Shown here in pieces: positions 14,833-22,685 of a DNA stretch of 26,522 nucleotides. Position 1 is the stretch's first letter; each line of letters begins with the position of its first letter. Source of the DNA: an uncultured Corynebacterium sp. (GTDB lineage: Bacteria; Actinomycetota; Actinomycetes; Mycobacteriales; Mycobacteriaceae); contig NZ_CALLDG010000175.1 in assembly GCF_937999985.1 (NCBI RefSeq), positions 1 through 26,522 of the forward strand, in the 5' to 3' direction. The notes under the pieces were generated by a model. The model saw only the letters and a list, made by a program, of their open reading frames with translations, searched no databases and was not told the origin of the DNA. The translations under genes were made by a program, and so were the position numbers.

Positions 14833-15567
14833 TTAAGCTACAGATGCCTGCTGGCGTTCCACGTAATCCCAGTAGTTCGCGGACTCGTAGCCGGCCTCGC
14901 AAAGCAACTCGAGAATGCGCAGCATATCGCTCGCCACGTCGTCTTTGCCAGCCTTCGCCGCGCTGATGGAAAGGCGGATGTCTTTGCCCTTTGCGGCGCT
15001 ACGGCGCACGCTATTGAGGACGTTGCGACGCCACCACTTCACCGATCCAAAGCCATCACCAAACGCGAGCACACGCACCGGGTAGCGCTTTTCATTGCCC
15101 AGATCCCGGATGGTATACGCATCCGCCGCGACTGCGAAACCCACCTCGCCGGCGGCCTGCAGCGCGTCCTCGGACGCCAGCCAGCGCGTTGGAGCGAAAG
15201 CCTTAGGCGCCAAGCCGAGCGCATCCAGCTGGCGGGTGGCGGCGGAGAGCCGCAGGGTTGACTCGTGGCGTCCGAGCCGGTGGAACTCCCCTTTGCCAGG
15301 CGCCCCACCCAGTGGTCCGAGCCCGCCTAACAGCAGCTCGTGGCCGCGGGCAGCGGAATCGTGCACCAGCTCCAGCGTCGCGTGGTCATCCTTCAGGCGC
15401 CAATTCGGCCCCTGCACCGTCAGCACCAAACCAGCGTGTAGTTCCAGCGCCCGCGCCGCGTCGCGCATCTTCTCCGCCGCAGTTACCGTGCCCTGGCGCA
15501 AACCGGTGATGGTCAACAAAACGCGGGGGGCACGCTGGGTACTGGGGGTGGACTGTGCGGGGCTCAT
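14833..15567 (-). CDS. DUF2334-like (polysaccharide-deacetylase-fold) protein, probably degenerate
   Basis: This is a 244-residue protein I tentatively place in the DUF2334/polysaccharide deacetylase-like family. It shows a first strand PRVLLTITGLRQG, a helix and LHAGLVLTVQGPNW. Next is SAARGHELLLGGLG at about residues 72-85, in the place of the metal-site H-G-x-x-H, then FAPTRWLASEDALQAAGEVGFAVAADAYTIRD, which resembles the family's F-x-P-P/A-x-W and G-F segments. The N-terminal Asp-Asp metal pair is absent (the sequence is TITGL), and only one His of the usual pair is visible, so metal-dependent deacetylase activity is doubtful. There is no signal peptide, so it is cytosolic. It lies between ptrB (68 bp upstream) and purS (80 bp downstream) on the same strand, so it is probably co-transcribed. 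The ATG at 15567 has only a weak AGG upstream. The family call is moderate; the function is unknown. Confidence 0.65.
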   Translation of the reverse strand: MSPAQSTPSTQRAPRVLLTITGLRQGTVTAAEKMRDAARALELHAGLVLTVQGPNWRLKDDHATLELVHDSAARGHELLLGGLGPLGGAPGKGEFHRLGRHESTLRLSAATRQLDALGLAPKAFAPTRWLASEDALQAAGEVGFAVAADAYTIRDLGNEKRYPVRVLAFGDGFGSVKWWRRNVLNSVRRSAAKGKDIRLSISAAKAGKDDVASDMLRILELLCEAGYESANYWDYVERQQASVA

Positions 15568-15635
15568 AGATACTTAGCCTGCACAACACAGGTGAACGGG
15601 AGGTAACGCCCGCCCTACATCTGGGCGTCGAGTTG

Positions 15636-17873
15636 TTAAAGGCTCGCATCCTCGTCGGACTGGTCCGTCACCAGCAGCTCGGTGGCTCCCATCTTTTCCA
15701 GCTCCCAGGCCGTCTCGAAAGCCGCCTGGCGCCACTTGGCATAGCGGCCGGATACGCCGCCGTGGCCGGCCTCCATGTCGATGCGCAGCAGCGTTTTCTC
15801 GGCGCCCACCTCGTGCAACTTGGCCACCCACTTCGCGGGCTCCACATACAGCACGCGGGTGTCGTTCAGGCTGGTCACCGCCAGGATCGGCGGGTAGGTC
15901 AGGTCGGCCGAGACATTCTCATAAGGAGCGTAACCCGCCATGTAGTCGTAGACCTGAGGGTCGTGGAAGGGATCACCCCACTCGTCCCACTCCGTCACGG
16001 TCAGCGGCAGCTCCGGCATCAGCATGCTGGTCAGCGGATCTACGAAAGGAACAACGGCCTCAATGCCCGCGAAGCGATCCCCCGCCATGTTGGCCACCGC
16101 ACCCATGAGCATGCCGCCGGCGGAACCGCCCTCGGCCACCATCTGCTCGCGGGTGGTCATGCCCTCGCGCAGCAGGTGGTCGGCGACGGCCACGAAGTCC
16201 GTGAACGTGTTGCGCTTCTCCAGCCCCTTGCCGTGGTCGTACCACAGTCGGCCCATCTCGCCGCCGCCGCGGACGTGCGCGATAGCGTAGACCACGCCGC
16301 GGTCCAGCATGGACAGCCGGAACAGGGAGAATCCCGGGTCGATGCAGTTCTCGTAGGAACCATAGCCGTACAGCAGCACCGGGTTCGCCTGAGTGATGTC
16401 CACGTCCGTGCGGTGGATTAGGGATACCGGGATGCGCGCGCCGTCCTCGGCCGTCACCCACAGCCGCTGGGAGGTGTACTGCGCAGGGTCGAACTCCCGG
16501 CCGTCCGGGTCGGCCAGCACCTGCTGTTCCTTGCGCAGGATCTTCTTCCCCGTCGCCAAGTCGATGTCGTAGATCCGCGGCGGAGTGGTGAAGGCGGTGT
16601 AGGCCACGCGCAGCACCGGACTCTCCCACTCGCTGTTGCCCACGGCGCCAACCCCGCAGAGTTCCCCGGGGAACTCGATCCGCTCGAACTCGCCGAAGGC
16701 CTGGGCGGGAGAGTCGCCGGTCGAGGTGTCGGCGTCACCAAGCTTCATGATGTAGCTGGTCTCCAGCGCATTCTCCCGAGCTTCGAGGACAATGTGGTCG
16801 CTGAAGACATCCACGCCCTCCAGGCGTGCATTCTCGCGGTGCGGCACGAGAGCTTGCACGTCGTCCCACGCGGCAATCTGGCCGGTCGGATGGTAACCCA
16901 ACTCGCAGTTCGGACCTGTCTTGTTGTGCAACATCAGCCACAGGTCCTGGCCACCCACGACCGCGTGGTCCACCGCATACTCCACATCGGCCTCGCGCGG
17001 GATTACGCAGGTCAGCTCCGCATTTGGATCCTCCAGATCGAGGTACCACACCTCGCTGGTCACCTTCGAGCCCGTGTGGATCAACAGGTAACGCTCGGAG
17101 CGGGTCGTCGCCACCCCCGCCCAAAAACGTTCGTCGTCTTCGCGGTACACCAGCTCGTCTTTATCGACGCCCTCACCGACTGTGTGGCGCCAGACCTCGT
17201 GCGGTCGCCACGCTTCATCCACGCGCTGGTAGTACACGGTATCCCTGCCGACCCAGGTGGCGCCGTAGAAGACATCCGCGATCTCGTCTTTCAGGTCCTC
17301 CCCCGTGGTGAGGTCGCGGATGCGCAGGGTGAAACGCTCGGAGCCGGTCTCGTCCACCGAGTAAGCCAGGCGCGTGCCGTCCTGGGTCACGCTGGCCGCG
17401 CCCAGGCTAAAGAACTCCTTGCCCTCTGCCAGGGCGTTGCAGTCCAGGAAGGTCTCCTCGCCCGGCGCGGGAATGCCGGGCTCGATCGTCGGCGGGGTCC
17501 AGTCGTCCTCGTCGGCGATGGGAACGCGACACATGGTGCCATAGCTCTTGCCTTCCTCGGTGCGGGAGAAGTACCACCAGCCCTCGGAACGCACGGGCAG
17601 GGACATATCCGTCTCCTGCACGCGGGCCTTGACCTCCTCGAACAGGCGGTCTTCCAATGGCTTGAGGTGCGCAGTCTGCTGGGCAGTCCAGGCGTTTTCC
17701 GCCTCTAGGTGCTGGCGGACCTCCGCGTTGTCCTTGTCGCGCAGCCACTCGTAGTTATCCACGAACTCGCGGCCGTGGAAGGTGCGGGTGTGCGGCACCT
17801 GCTTGGCGACCGGCGGGGCCGCGATCGGGTTCTTAGCTGTCTGGGGCGCGTCGTTATTAGGCATACGCGCCAT
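15636..17873 (-). CDS. ptrB: Oligopeptidase B (S9 prolyl oligopeptidase family)
   Basis: This cytosolic serine peptidase cuts short peptides after Arg/Lys. The 745-residue chain begins with the S9 N-terminal beta-propeller (HTRTFHGREFVDNYEWLRDK near residues 28-47). It ends in an alpha/beta-hydrolase domain with the nucleophile Ser584 in GGSAGG, Asp671 in SLNDTRV and His704 in AGHGGVSGR, all intact. The preceding HVRGGGEMGRLWYDHG is diagnostic for oligopeptidase B. The length is slightly above the usual 680-720, owing to a roughly 25-residue N-terminal tail and a short C-terminal tail. The start is ATG 17873, one base after the stop of the osmoprotectant-binding lipoprotein gene, so translation is probably coupled. 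A second in-frame ATG at 17864 is possible. No signal peptide is seen. The location near purC and purS matches other Corynebacteriales. Confidence 0.95.
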   Translation of the reverse strand: MARMPNNDAPQTAKNPIAAPPVAKQVPHTRTFHGREFVDNYEWLRDKDNAEVRQHLEAENAWTAQQTAHLKPLEDRLFEEVKARVQETDMSLPVRSEGWWYFSRTEEGKSYGTMCRVPIADEDDWTPPTIEPGIPAPGEETFLDCNALAEGKEFFSLGAASVTQDGTRLAYSVDETGSERFTLRIRDLTTGEDLKDEIADVFYGATWVGRDTVYYQRVDEAWRPHEVWRHTVGEGVDKDELVYREDDERFWAGVATTRSERYLLIHTGSKVTSEVWYLDLEDPNAELTCVIPREADVEYAVDHAVVGGQDLWLMLHNKTGPNCELGYHPTGQIAAWDDVQALVPHRENARLEGVDVFSDHIVLEARENALETSYIMKLGDADTSTGDSPAQAFGEFERIEFPGELCGVGAVGNSEWESPVLRVAYTAFTTPPRIYDIDLATGKKILRKEQQVLADPDGREFDPAQYTSQRLWVTAEDGARIPVSLIHRTDVDITQANPVLLYGYGSYENCIDPGFSLFRLSMLDRGVVYAIAHVRGGGEMGRLWYDHGKGLEKRNTFTDFVAVADHLLREGMTTREQMVAEGGSAGGMLMGAVANMAGDRFAGIEAVVPFVDPLTSMLMPELPLTVTEWDEWGDPFHDPQVYDYMAGYAPYENVSADLTYPPILAVTSLNDTRVLYVEPAKWVAKLHEVGAEKTLLRIDMEAGHGGVSGRYAKWRQAAFETAWELEKMGATELLVTDQSDEDASL

Positions 17874-17874
17874 G

Positions 17875-18852
17875 CTACTCAGTGACGAAGCCTTCCTCCT
17901 TCAACCAGTCGTAGGCCACGTCCACAGGTTCCCTGCCGTCCACGTCTACCTCCGCGTTCAGGTCGATTAGCGTCTCGTTCGTCAACTTTTCTGATACCGG
18001 CTCTAGGAGATCCTTTATCTGCGGGTATGCCTCAAGAAGTTCCTGCCGAACCACGCCCGAAAGGTTGTACTTGGGAAAGAACTGCCGATCGTCCTCCATC
18101 ACCTGCAGGTCCAGCGCCTTGATACGCCCGTCGGTGGTGAATACCTCACCGAAGTTGCATAACCCATCGGCTGTAGCCTGATAGATCGCACCAGTGTCCA
18201 AGGTGGACACATTACCTTTCGAAGCAGCCGGAACGTTGTAGTGCTTTAGCATCGGCCGGAACCCGTCGTTACGGTTGGCAAACTCAGATTCCACGCAGTA
18301 GGTACGCTCGTTATCTGGCAGTTTGGCCAGATCGCTGAGCTTGGAAATCCCGAGCTCTTCTGCCTTTGTTCGCGGAATTGCGAAGCCATAAGTGTTGTTC
18401 ATCGGCGCCGGTGGCAGCCACTCCAAGCCTTTTTCCCGATCGGCCTTCAAAACAGCTTCATACTGCTCTTCTTCATCAGAAATTGGATCGTCGTGACCAA
18501 GGTAGGAGATCCAGGCCGTTCCGGTGTACTCCCACTGGAAGTTGATATCGCCCTTCACCATGGCCTCGCGGGCACTATTCGACCCCGGAATATTAGTGAG
18601 GTCTTCGACATCCGCACCAGCGGATTTAAAAAGAATGACGGCAAGCTTCCCCAAAATTATCTGTTCGGTGAAGTTCTTTGACCCTACGGCCACCTTCGCG
18701 TCCTTCAAATCAACGCCGTCAATAGGGCCGGACAACGTACCAGAAGGGCTATATCCCCCGGCTGTACCCAGCCCACAGGCCGTGGCTCCGAAGGCCAACA
18801 ACGCCGCACACAGAGCACCGACAATGGATTTGAGAGACTTGAGCGTTTGCAT
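17875..18852 (-). CDS. Osmoprotectant (betaine/choline-class) ABC transporter substrate-binding lipoprotein
   Basis: This is the extracytoplasmic binding lipoprotein of an OpuBC/OsmX/ProX-like importer for quaternary-amine osmoprotectants. The N-terminus is basic, then a hydrophobic run to FGATAC with lipid Cys26 (a loose lipobox, A-T-A-C). The mature part has the family signature VAVGSKNFTEQIILG near residues 52-66, then IPGSNSAREAMVKGDINFQWEYTGT (the GSxxxR and EYTGT ligand-site region), MNNTYGFAIPRTKAEELGI, LDTGAIYQATADGLCNFGEVFTTDGRI and a PVSEKLTNETLIDLNAEVDVDG end. The length of 325 residues is typical. ATG 18852 is chosen over the longer frame to 18906 because it starts the signal peptide and lies 2 nt after the permease stop. 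The exact substrate (glycine betaine, choline, carnitine or proline betaine) cannot be told. It is the last of four transporter genes and is followed 1 bp later by ptrB. Confidence 0.93.
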   Translation of the reverse strand: MQTLKSLKSIVGALCAALLAFGATACGLGTAGGYSPSGTLSGPIDGVDLKDAKVAVGSKNFTEQIILGKLAVILFKSAGADVEDLTNIPGSNSAREAMVKGDINFQWEYTGTAWISYLGHDDPISDEEEQYEAVLKADREKGLEWLPPAPMNNTYGFAIPRTKAEELGISKLSDLAKLPDNERTYCVESEFANRNDGFRPMLKHYNVPAASKGNVSTLDTGAIYQATADGLCNFGEVFTTDGRIKALDLQVMEDDRQFFPKYNLSGVVRQELLEAYPQIKDLLEPVSEKLTNETLIDLNAEVDVDGREPVDVAYDWLKEEGFVTE

Positions 18853-18854
18853 TT

Positions 18855-19622
18855 CTATTCCAGCCCCTTCGGCTTGAGATAAACCTCTGCGAGTCGCCCC
18901 AGCCACTCCACCACCAGTGCCAACAGGGCAATAAGAAGTGCGCCGGACACGAGAATACGGAAGCGATACAGGGTGATGCCTGTCTGAATCAGCGCGCCCA
19001 ACCCGCCTGCGTCAATGAACGTGGCGAAGGACGCTGTGCCAGCCAGCAACACCAGTGCGGTTCGCACGCCCGTCATGATGATCGGCAACGCCAGAGGCAG
19101 CTCAACCTGTCGTAGAACCTGCCAATTGGTCATTCCCATCCCACGGGCGGATTCGATCAGCGCGGGGTCGACGCCGCGGAGTCCTGCAATAGTGTTAGCC
19201 AACACAGGCAGGAAGGCATAAAGAGAAAGCGAAAGGACTGCGACGGGAATACCGAACGCGATCCACATAGCCAGAAGCACAATCACACCGATGACTGGAG
19301 CGGACTGCCCCGCGTTGGCAATTCCAGTGACGATCGGTGCCAAGAATTGCAGCTTCGGACGAGTAAAAAGAATTCCCGCGGGGATAGCTAACACCAGAAC
19401 GATCACCGCACAGATGGCGACGAGCAGGAGATGCTGGCGAGTTAACTCCAACACAGTCCCCCAGGCCAGCTGCCGTTCTTCCACGGCGCCCAATTCTGCG
19501 GTATTTCGCCAGACTGCCCAGCCAATCAATCCCACTGCAACAATGATGGGCAAACCGATGAGCAGGATCTTGTCCTCTGCGGAGATAACCCGTTTTACGG
19601 TACTTTCCTGTGGAGCACTCAT
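18855..19622 (-). CDS. Osmoprotectant ABC transporter permease (second permease)
   Basis: This is a 255-residue membrane subunit of the same importer. About six hydrophobic segments are visible (about 19-37, 64-84, 108-128, 129-148, 178-200 and 223-243). The cytoplasmic coupling (EAA) loop is ESARGMGMTNWQVLRQVELPLALP at 157-180. An N-terminal extra helix and a roughly 20-residue cytosolic head distinguish it from the 212-residue permease upstream. The ATG at 19622 overlaps the ATPase stop by 4 bp (ATGA), indicating translational coupling. The two permeases are distinct but related, as in OpuB/OpuC-type systems where a heterodimer forms the channel. Confidence 0.93.
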   Translation of the reverse strand: MSAPQESTVKRVISAEDKILLIGLPIIVAVGLIGWAVWRNTAELGAVEERQLAWGTVLELTRQHLLLVAICAVIVLVLAIPAGILFTRPKLQFLAPIVTGIANAGQSAPVIGVIVLLAMWIAFGIPVAVLSLSLYAFLPVLANTIAGLRGVDPALIESARGMGMTNWQVLRQVELPLALPIIMTGVRTALVLLAGTASFATFIDAGGLGALIQTGITLYRFRILVSGALLIALLALVVEWLGRLAEVYLKPKGLE

Positions 19623-20812
19623 GCGTCCTCCCCCACACCACGTGCTTCTTCGCGGGTCGCTCGGACATAGTCCGTCACATCGTCATAGCGAATCACGCCC
19701 ACGTACCGGCCACGCTCCGTAACCATTGCCCCACCGTGGCTGGACATCAGCATGGTATCCAAAGCGTTGTTCAAGGTGGAACGGCGATCGATGACTGTCT
19801 CCAGTTCGTGGGTAGCTGCCGGAACCTTGTCGTGGTGCTTCAGAGTCCGCAAGAACAGCCACTCCTGCGGTCGGTCCTGATCGTCCAGAATCACCACATG
19901 ATCCTCCCCCTGCGATTCGACCTTCGCGACAACCTCACTGACCGCCTCGCCAACGCGACATGTAGGGGCGTCACTAAGCCCCACATCGTCAACGCGCAAC
20001 AGCGAGAGCTGCTTCAACTTCGAACCAGAGCCAACGAAGTCCGCGACATAATCATCGGCGGGATTCGACAGAATTGCCTCCGGAGTGTCGAACTGAGCAA
20101 TCTCAGCTTGCTCTCGAAAGATGACGATTCGGTCGCCCAGTTTGATGGCCTCGTCGATGTCGTGGGTGACGCAGACGATAGTCTTATGCAGCTCATCTTG
20201 AATGCTCAAAAGTTCGTCCTGCAAGCGCTGGCGGGTGATGGGATCCACCGCACCGAAGGGCTCATCCATGAGAAGCACTGGTGGGTCAGCGGCCAAGCCT
20301 CGCGCAACGCCCACGCGCTGCTGCTGGCCACCCGAGAGCTCGCGCGGATAACGGTCGCGATATAGGTTCGGATCGAGTCCCACCATCTCCATTAGCTCGT
20401 CACAGCGGGCAGCGATGCGCTTCTTATCCCACTTGAGCAGCTTGGGAACGATCGCGATGTTCTGAGCCACGGTAAAGTGAGGCAGCAGACTACCTCCCTG
20501 AATGACGTAGCCGATGGAGCGGCGTAGCTCCGAGACGTTACTGTCCACTACGTTCTTGCCGTCGATGAGGATCTGCCCGCTGGTGGGCTCGATGAGGCGG
20601 TTGATCATCTTCAGAGAAGTAGTCTTGCCGCAGCCAGAGGGGCCGACAAACATGACGGACTCGCCTGCATTGATTTTCAAATTGAGCTTCTTTACTGCAG
20701 GAGCTTTCTGCCCGGGGTATTGCTTGACAATGTCCTTGAATTCGAGCGTCACACCGGTCGCAGTGTTGATGCGGGGACTATTAGTGTTCTGGACAGGATT
20801 TGAATCGGACAT
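19619..20812 (-). CDS. Osmoprotectant ABC transporter ATP-binding protein with CBS domains
   Basis: This 397-residue ATPase powers the osmoprotectant importer. It has Walker A GPSGCGKT (57-64), a Q-loop Gln105 in YVIQGGS, signature LSGGQQQR (159-166), Walker B VLLMDEPFGA (about 179-188) and the switch His217 in CVTHD. From about residue 265 it continues as a CBS-type regulatory region ending in SSHGGAMVTERGRYVGVIRYDDV. In OpuA/OpuC homologues CBS domains sense ionic strength or c-di-AMP; whether that applies here is inference. The start ATG at 20812 overlaps the upstream permease stop by one base (TAATG). Frame and motifs leave no doubt about the class. Confidence 0.95.
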   Translation of the reverse strand: MSDSNPVQNTNSPRINTATGVTLEFKDIVKQYPGQKAPAVKKLNLKINAGESVMFVGPSGCGKTTSLKMINRLIEPTSGQILIDGKNVVDSNVSELRRSIGYVIQGGSLLPHFTVAQNIAIVPKLLKWDKKRIAARCDELMEMVGLDPNLYRDRYPRELSGGQQQRVGVARGLAADPPVLLMDEPFGAVDPITRQRLQDELLSIQDELHKTIVCVTHDIDEAIKLGDRIVIFREQAEIAQFDTPEAILSNPADDYVADFVGSGSKLKQLSLLRVDDVGLSDAPTCRVGEAVSEVVAKVESQGEDHVVILDDQDRPQEWLFLRTLKHHDKVPAATHELETVIDRRSTLNNALDTMLMSSHGGAMVTERGRYVGVIRYDDVTDYVRATREEARGVGEDA

Positions 20813-21450
20813 TAGCGAATTCCCTTCGAAGTCGTGACCCGGCCGAGCAGTACCAGTGCCGCATCGACAATCAGTGCAACGATGACCACACCCACGGTGC
20901 CGACAATCGCGTAGTACATGGCATTTTGACCACCCGCTTGGGCAAGGCCACGGAAGATGTAGCTACCAAAACCTGGCCCCAAGACATAGGCGGCGATGGC
21001 AGCCACGCCCATGGACATCTGGGTAGACACCCGAATGCCCGTCATAATTACGGGCCAAGCCAGGGGAAACTCGACTTTGAAGAAAGTCGCCAGAGCGCCC
21101 ATGCCCTGCCCGCGGGCGGATTCCACCAGCACCGGGTCTACTGCTTGGAGGCCAACGACTGCGTTACGCATAATCGGCAACACTGCGTAAAACACAACGG
21201 CAATCACCGCGGGCATAGTGCCAATGCCCATCAGTGGGATCAAAAGCCCCAGCAGAGCAAAAGAGGGAAGCGTTAGACCAATCGCCGAAAATGCGTTGGC
21301 GAATGGTGCGAGTTTGGAATAGCGGGTGACCAGAACAGCGACAGCTAAAGCGATGATGGTCGCGATAGCTACGGACTGAATCACCAAACTGGCATGTTGA
21401 TAAGCCTTGAACAGAATGTCCGTCCAGCGACTAGAGATGAATTCAACCAT
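20812..21450 (-). CDS. Osmoprotectant ABC transporter permease (first permease)
   Basis: This 212-residue membrane subunit is the first gene of the transporter operon. It has five or so hydrophobic segments (about 22-42, 55-75, 78-98, 132-156 and 180-202) and an EAA coupling loop, ESARGQGMGALATFFKVEFPLAWP, at 110-133. Its layout is typical of OpuBB/OpuBD-type permeases. The ATG at 21450 has GAGAG about 6 nt upstream. The 263-bp upstream gap contains the purC terminator and a structured, U-tract-bearing leader (see findings). The operon order is permease, ATPase, permease, binding protein, with overlaps or gaps of 1-4 bp. Confidence 0.93.
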   Translation of the reverse strand: MVEFISSRWTDILFKAYQHASLVIQSVAIATIIALAVAVLVTRYSKLAPFANAFSAIGLTLPSFALLGLLIPLMGIGTMPAVIAVVFYAVLPIMRNAVVGLQAVDPVLVESARGQGMGALATFFKVEFPLAWPVIMTGIRVSTQMSMGVAAIAAYVLGPGFGSYIFRGLAQAGGQNAMYYAIVGTVGVVIVALIVDAALVLLGRVTTSKGIR

Positions 21451-21480
21451 AGAAGTCTCTCGATGAGGGCGCCGATGTCC

Positions 21481-21562
21481 AGCCCTCTACGTCACGGGTT
21501 TGCGACTTTGCACGGCGGCGCAGTACAAAAAAATTGCCTCTTTGCCGCCGGAGGGCTAAGGC
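21481..21562 (-). promoter_or_regulatory. Structured leader candidate of the osmoprotectant operon
   Basis: Reading the minus strand, GCCUU (21562-21558) can pair with GAGGC (21540-21536), with GCC/GGC pairing inside, directly before AA and seven U (21533-21527). This has the shape of an intrinsic terminator. AGCCCTC/GAGGGCT (21481-21487 with 21551-21557) and CGGCGGC/GCCGCCG (21513-21519 with 21544-21550) are perfect complements that would form a competing fold. It may be an attenuator-like 5' leader; no known riboswitch is recognised. Confidence 0.35.
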
Positions 21563-21639
21563 GTCTACGTCTGTAACCATAGGCCGGTTCAACTCTGTAT
21601 GCAGGGAAAACGGGTTTTGAGCAAGCCTAAAGAACCGCC

Positions 21640-21671
21640 AGACAAAGAAAGCCCCCACATTCGTGGGGGCT
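21640..21671 (-). terminator. Intrinsic terminator of purC
   Basis: A perfect 9-bp stem, AGCCCCCAC (21650-21658) with GTGGGGGCT (21663-21671), has a 4-nt loop. On the minus strand it is followed by TTTCTTTG. It lies about 42 bp after the purC stop, so it separates purC from the osmoprotectant operon. Confidence 0.85.
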
Positions 21672-21713
21672 AACCTAACGGCAGTTTCTGACGCGAACGA
21701 GTCTATCGGTCGC

Positions 21714-22607
21714 TTAAACGCACTGGCCGATCCAGTCGGAGAAGCGCTTGCCGGATAGCTTCTCGTAGGCCTCGATGTAGCGCGAGCGGGTGGCTTCCAC
21801 CACGGACCCCGGCAGCGGCGGCGGGGGCGTTCCCTCGGACTTGTCCCAGCCGGACTTCGGACCGGTCAGCCAGTTGCGCACGTACTGCTTATCGAAGCTG
21901 GGCTGCACCTTGCCCTCCTCGTAGCCTTCGGCAGGCCAGTAACGGGAGGAGTCCGGGGTCAGCACCTCATCGGCCAACACCAGGGTGCCGTCGGCGTCCA
22001 GGCCGAACTCGAACTTAGTGTCGGCCAGGATCAAGCCGCGCTCCTCGGCGATGGCGGCGGCCTTCTTGTAGATCGAGAGGGTGGCCTCGCGCAGCTCGTT
22101 GGCGCGCTCCTCCCCAAGCGCTTCAACGACCACGTCGAAGCTCACGTTCTCGTCGTGGTCACCGAGCTCGGCCTTGGTGGCCGGGGTGAAGATGGGTTCC
22201 GGCAGGCGGGAGGCCTCCACAAGGCCCTCGGGCAGCTCCACGCCACACACGCTGCCGGTTTCCTCGTACTCCTTCAGGCCAGAGCCGGTCAGGTAGCCAC
22301 GAGCCACGCATTCGAAGGGGATCATATCCAACTTCTTGCACAACATGGCGCGGCCGAGGACGTACTCGGGAATTCGCTCGTCATCCAACGCACCGGCCAG
22401 GTGGTTGGGGAAATCAATCTCGTCAAAGAAAAAAGCGCTCACGGCAGTGAGCACTCGTCCCTTGTCCGGGATCTCAGTATCAAGGACGTAGTCGTAGGCG
22501 CTGATCCGGTCGCTGACAACCATCAGCAGGTTGTCTTCATCAACCTCGTAGATCTCCCGCACTTTACCTGCGGAATGGTGCTCGTACTCGCACAGTTCTG
22601 GACGCAT
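21714..22607 (-). CDS. purC: Phosphoribosylaminoimidazole-succinocarboxamide synthase PurC
   Basis: SAICAR synthetase joins aspartate to CAIR using ATP in purine synthesis. The 297-residue chain has HSAGKVREIYEVD near 11-23 and the first signature SDRISAYDYVLDTEIPDKG at 32-50. It also has FECVARGYLTGSG and the second signature LILADTKFEFGLD with DEVLTPDSSRYWP. The length fits the longer PurC type. The start ATG at 22607 has TACACT 8 nt upstream and no Shine-Dalgarno (GTCTACTC), so it is likely leaderless. It lies 78 bp after purB on the same strand and ends at a strong hairpin terminator. Confidence 0.97.
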   Translation of the reverse strand: MRPELCEYEHHSAGKVREIYEVDEDNLLMVVSDRISAYDYVLDTEIPDKGRVLTAVSAFFFDEIDFPNHLAGALDDERIPEYVLGRAMLCKKLDMIPFECVARGYLTGSGLKEYEETGSVCGVELPEGLVEASRLPEPIFTPATKAELGDHDENVSFDVVVEALGEERANELREATLSIYKKAAAIAEERGLILADTKFEFGLDADGTLVLADEVLTPDSSRYWPAEGYEEGKVQPSFDKQYVRNWLTGPKSGWDKSEGTPPPPLPGSVVEATRSRYIEAYEKLSGKRFSDWIGQCV

Positions 22608-22615
22608 GAGTAGAC

Positions 22616-22644
22616 AGTGTAGCCCTGCACCAAGCTTTTGACTA
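22616..22644 (-). promoter_or_regulatory. Leaderless purC promoter
   Basis: On the minus strand, TAGTCA, a 17-nt spacer and TACACT (22616-22621) stand 8 nt before the ATG at 22607. The stretch between the -10 and the ATG has no purine-rich ribosome site, which favours a leaderless transcript separate from purB. Confidence 0.55.
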
Positions 22645-22685
22645 TTTGTGGCCGGAACTGTGCGAATCTTCGGCGTTTTGTGCAG

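Noticed and set aside
16794..17708. 304-codon plus-strand frame opposite ptrB
   Set aside because: It is antisense to oligopeptidase B, with low-complexity reverse-frame composition and no start signals.
21451..21640. Known c-di-AMP (ydaO) or other named riboswitch before the osmoprotectant operon
   Set aside because: The gene context invited it, but I could not find the conserved core sequences of that riboswitch; only generic structure is supported.
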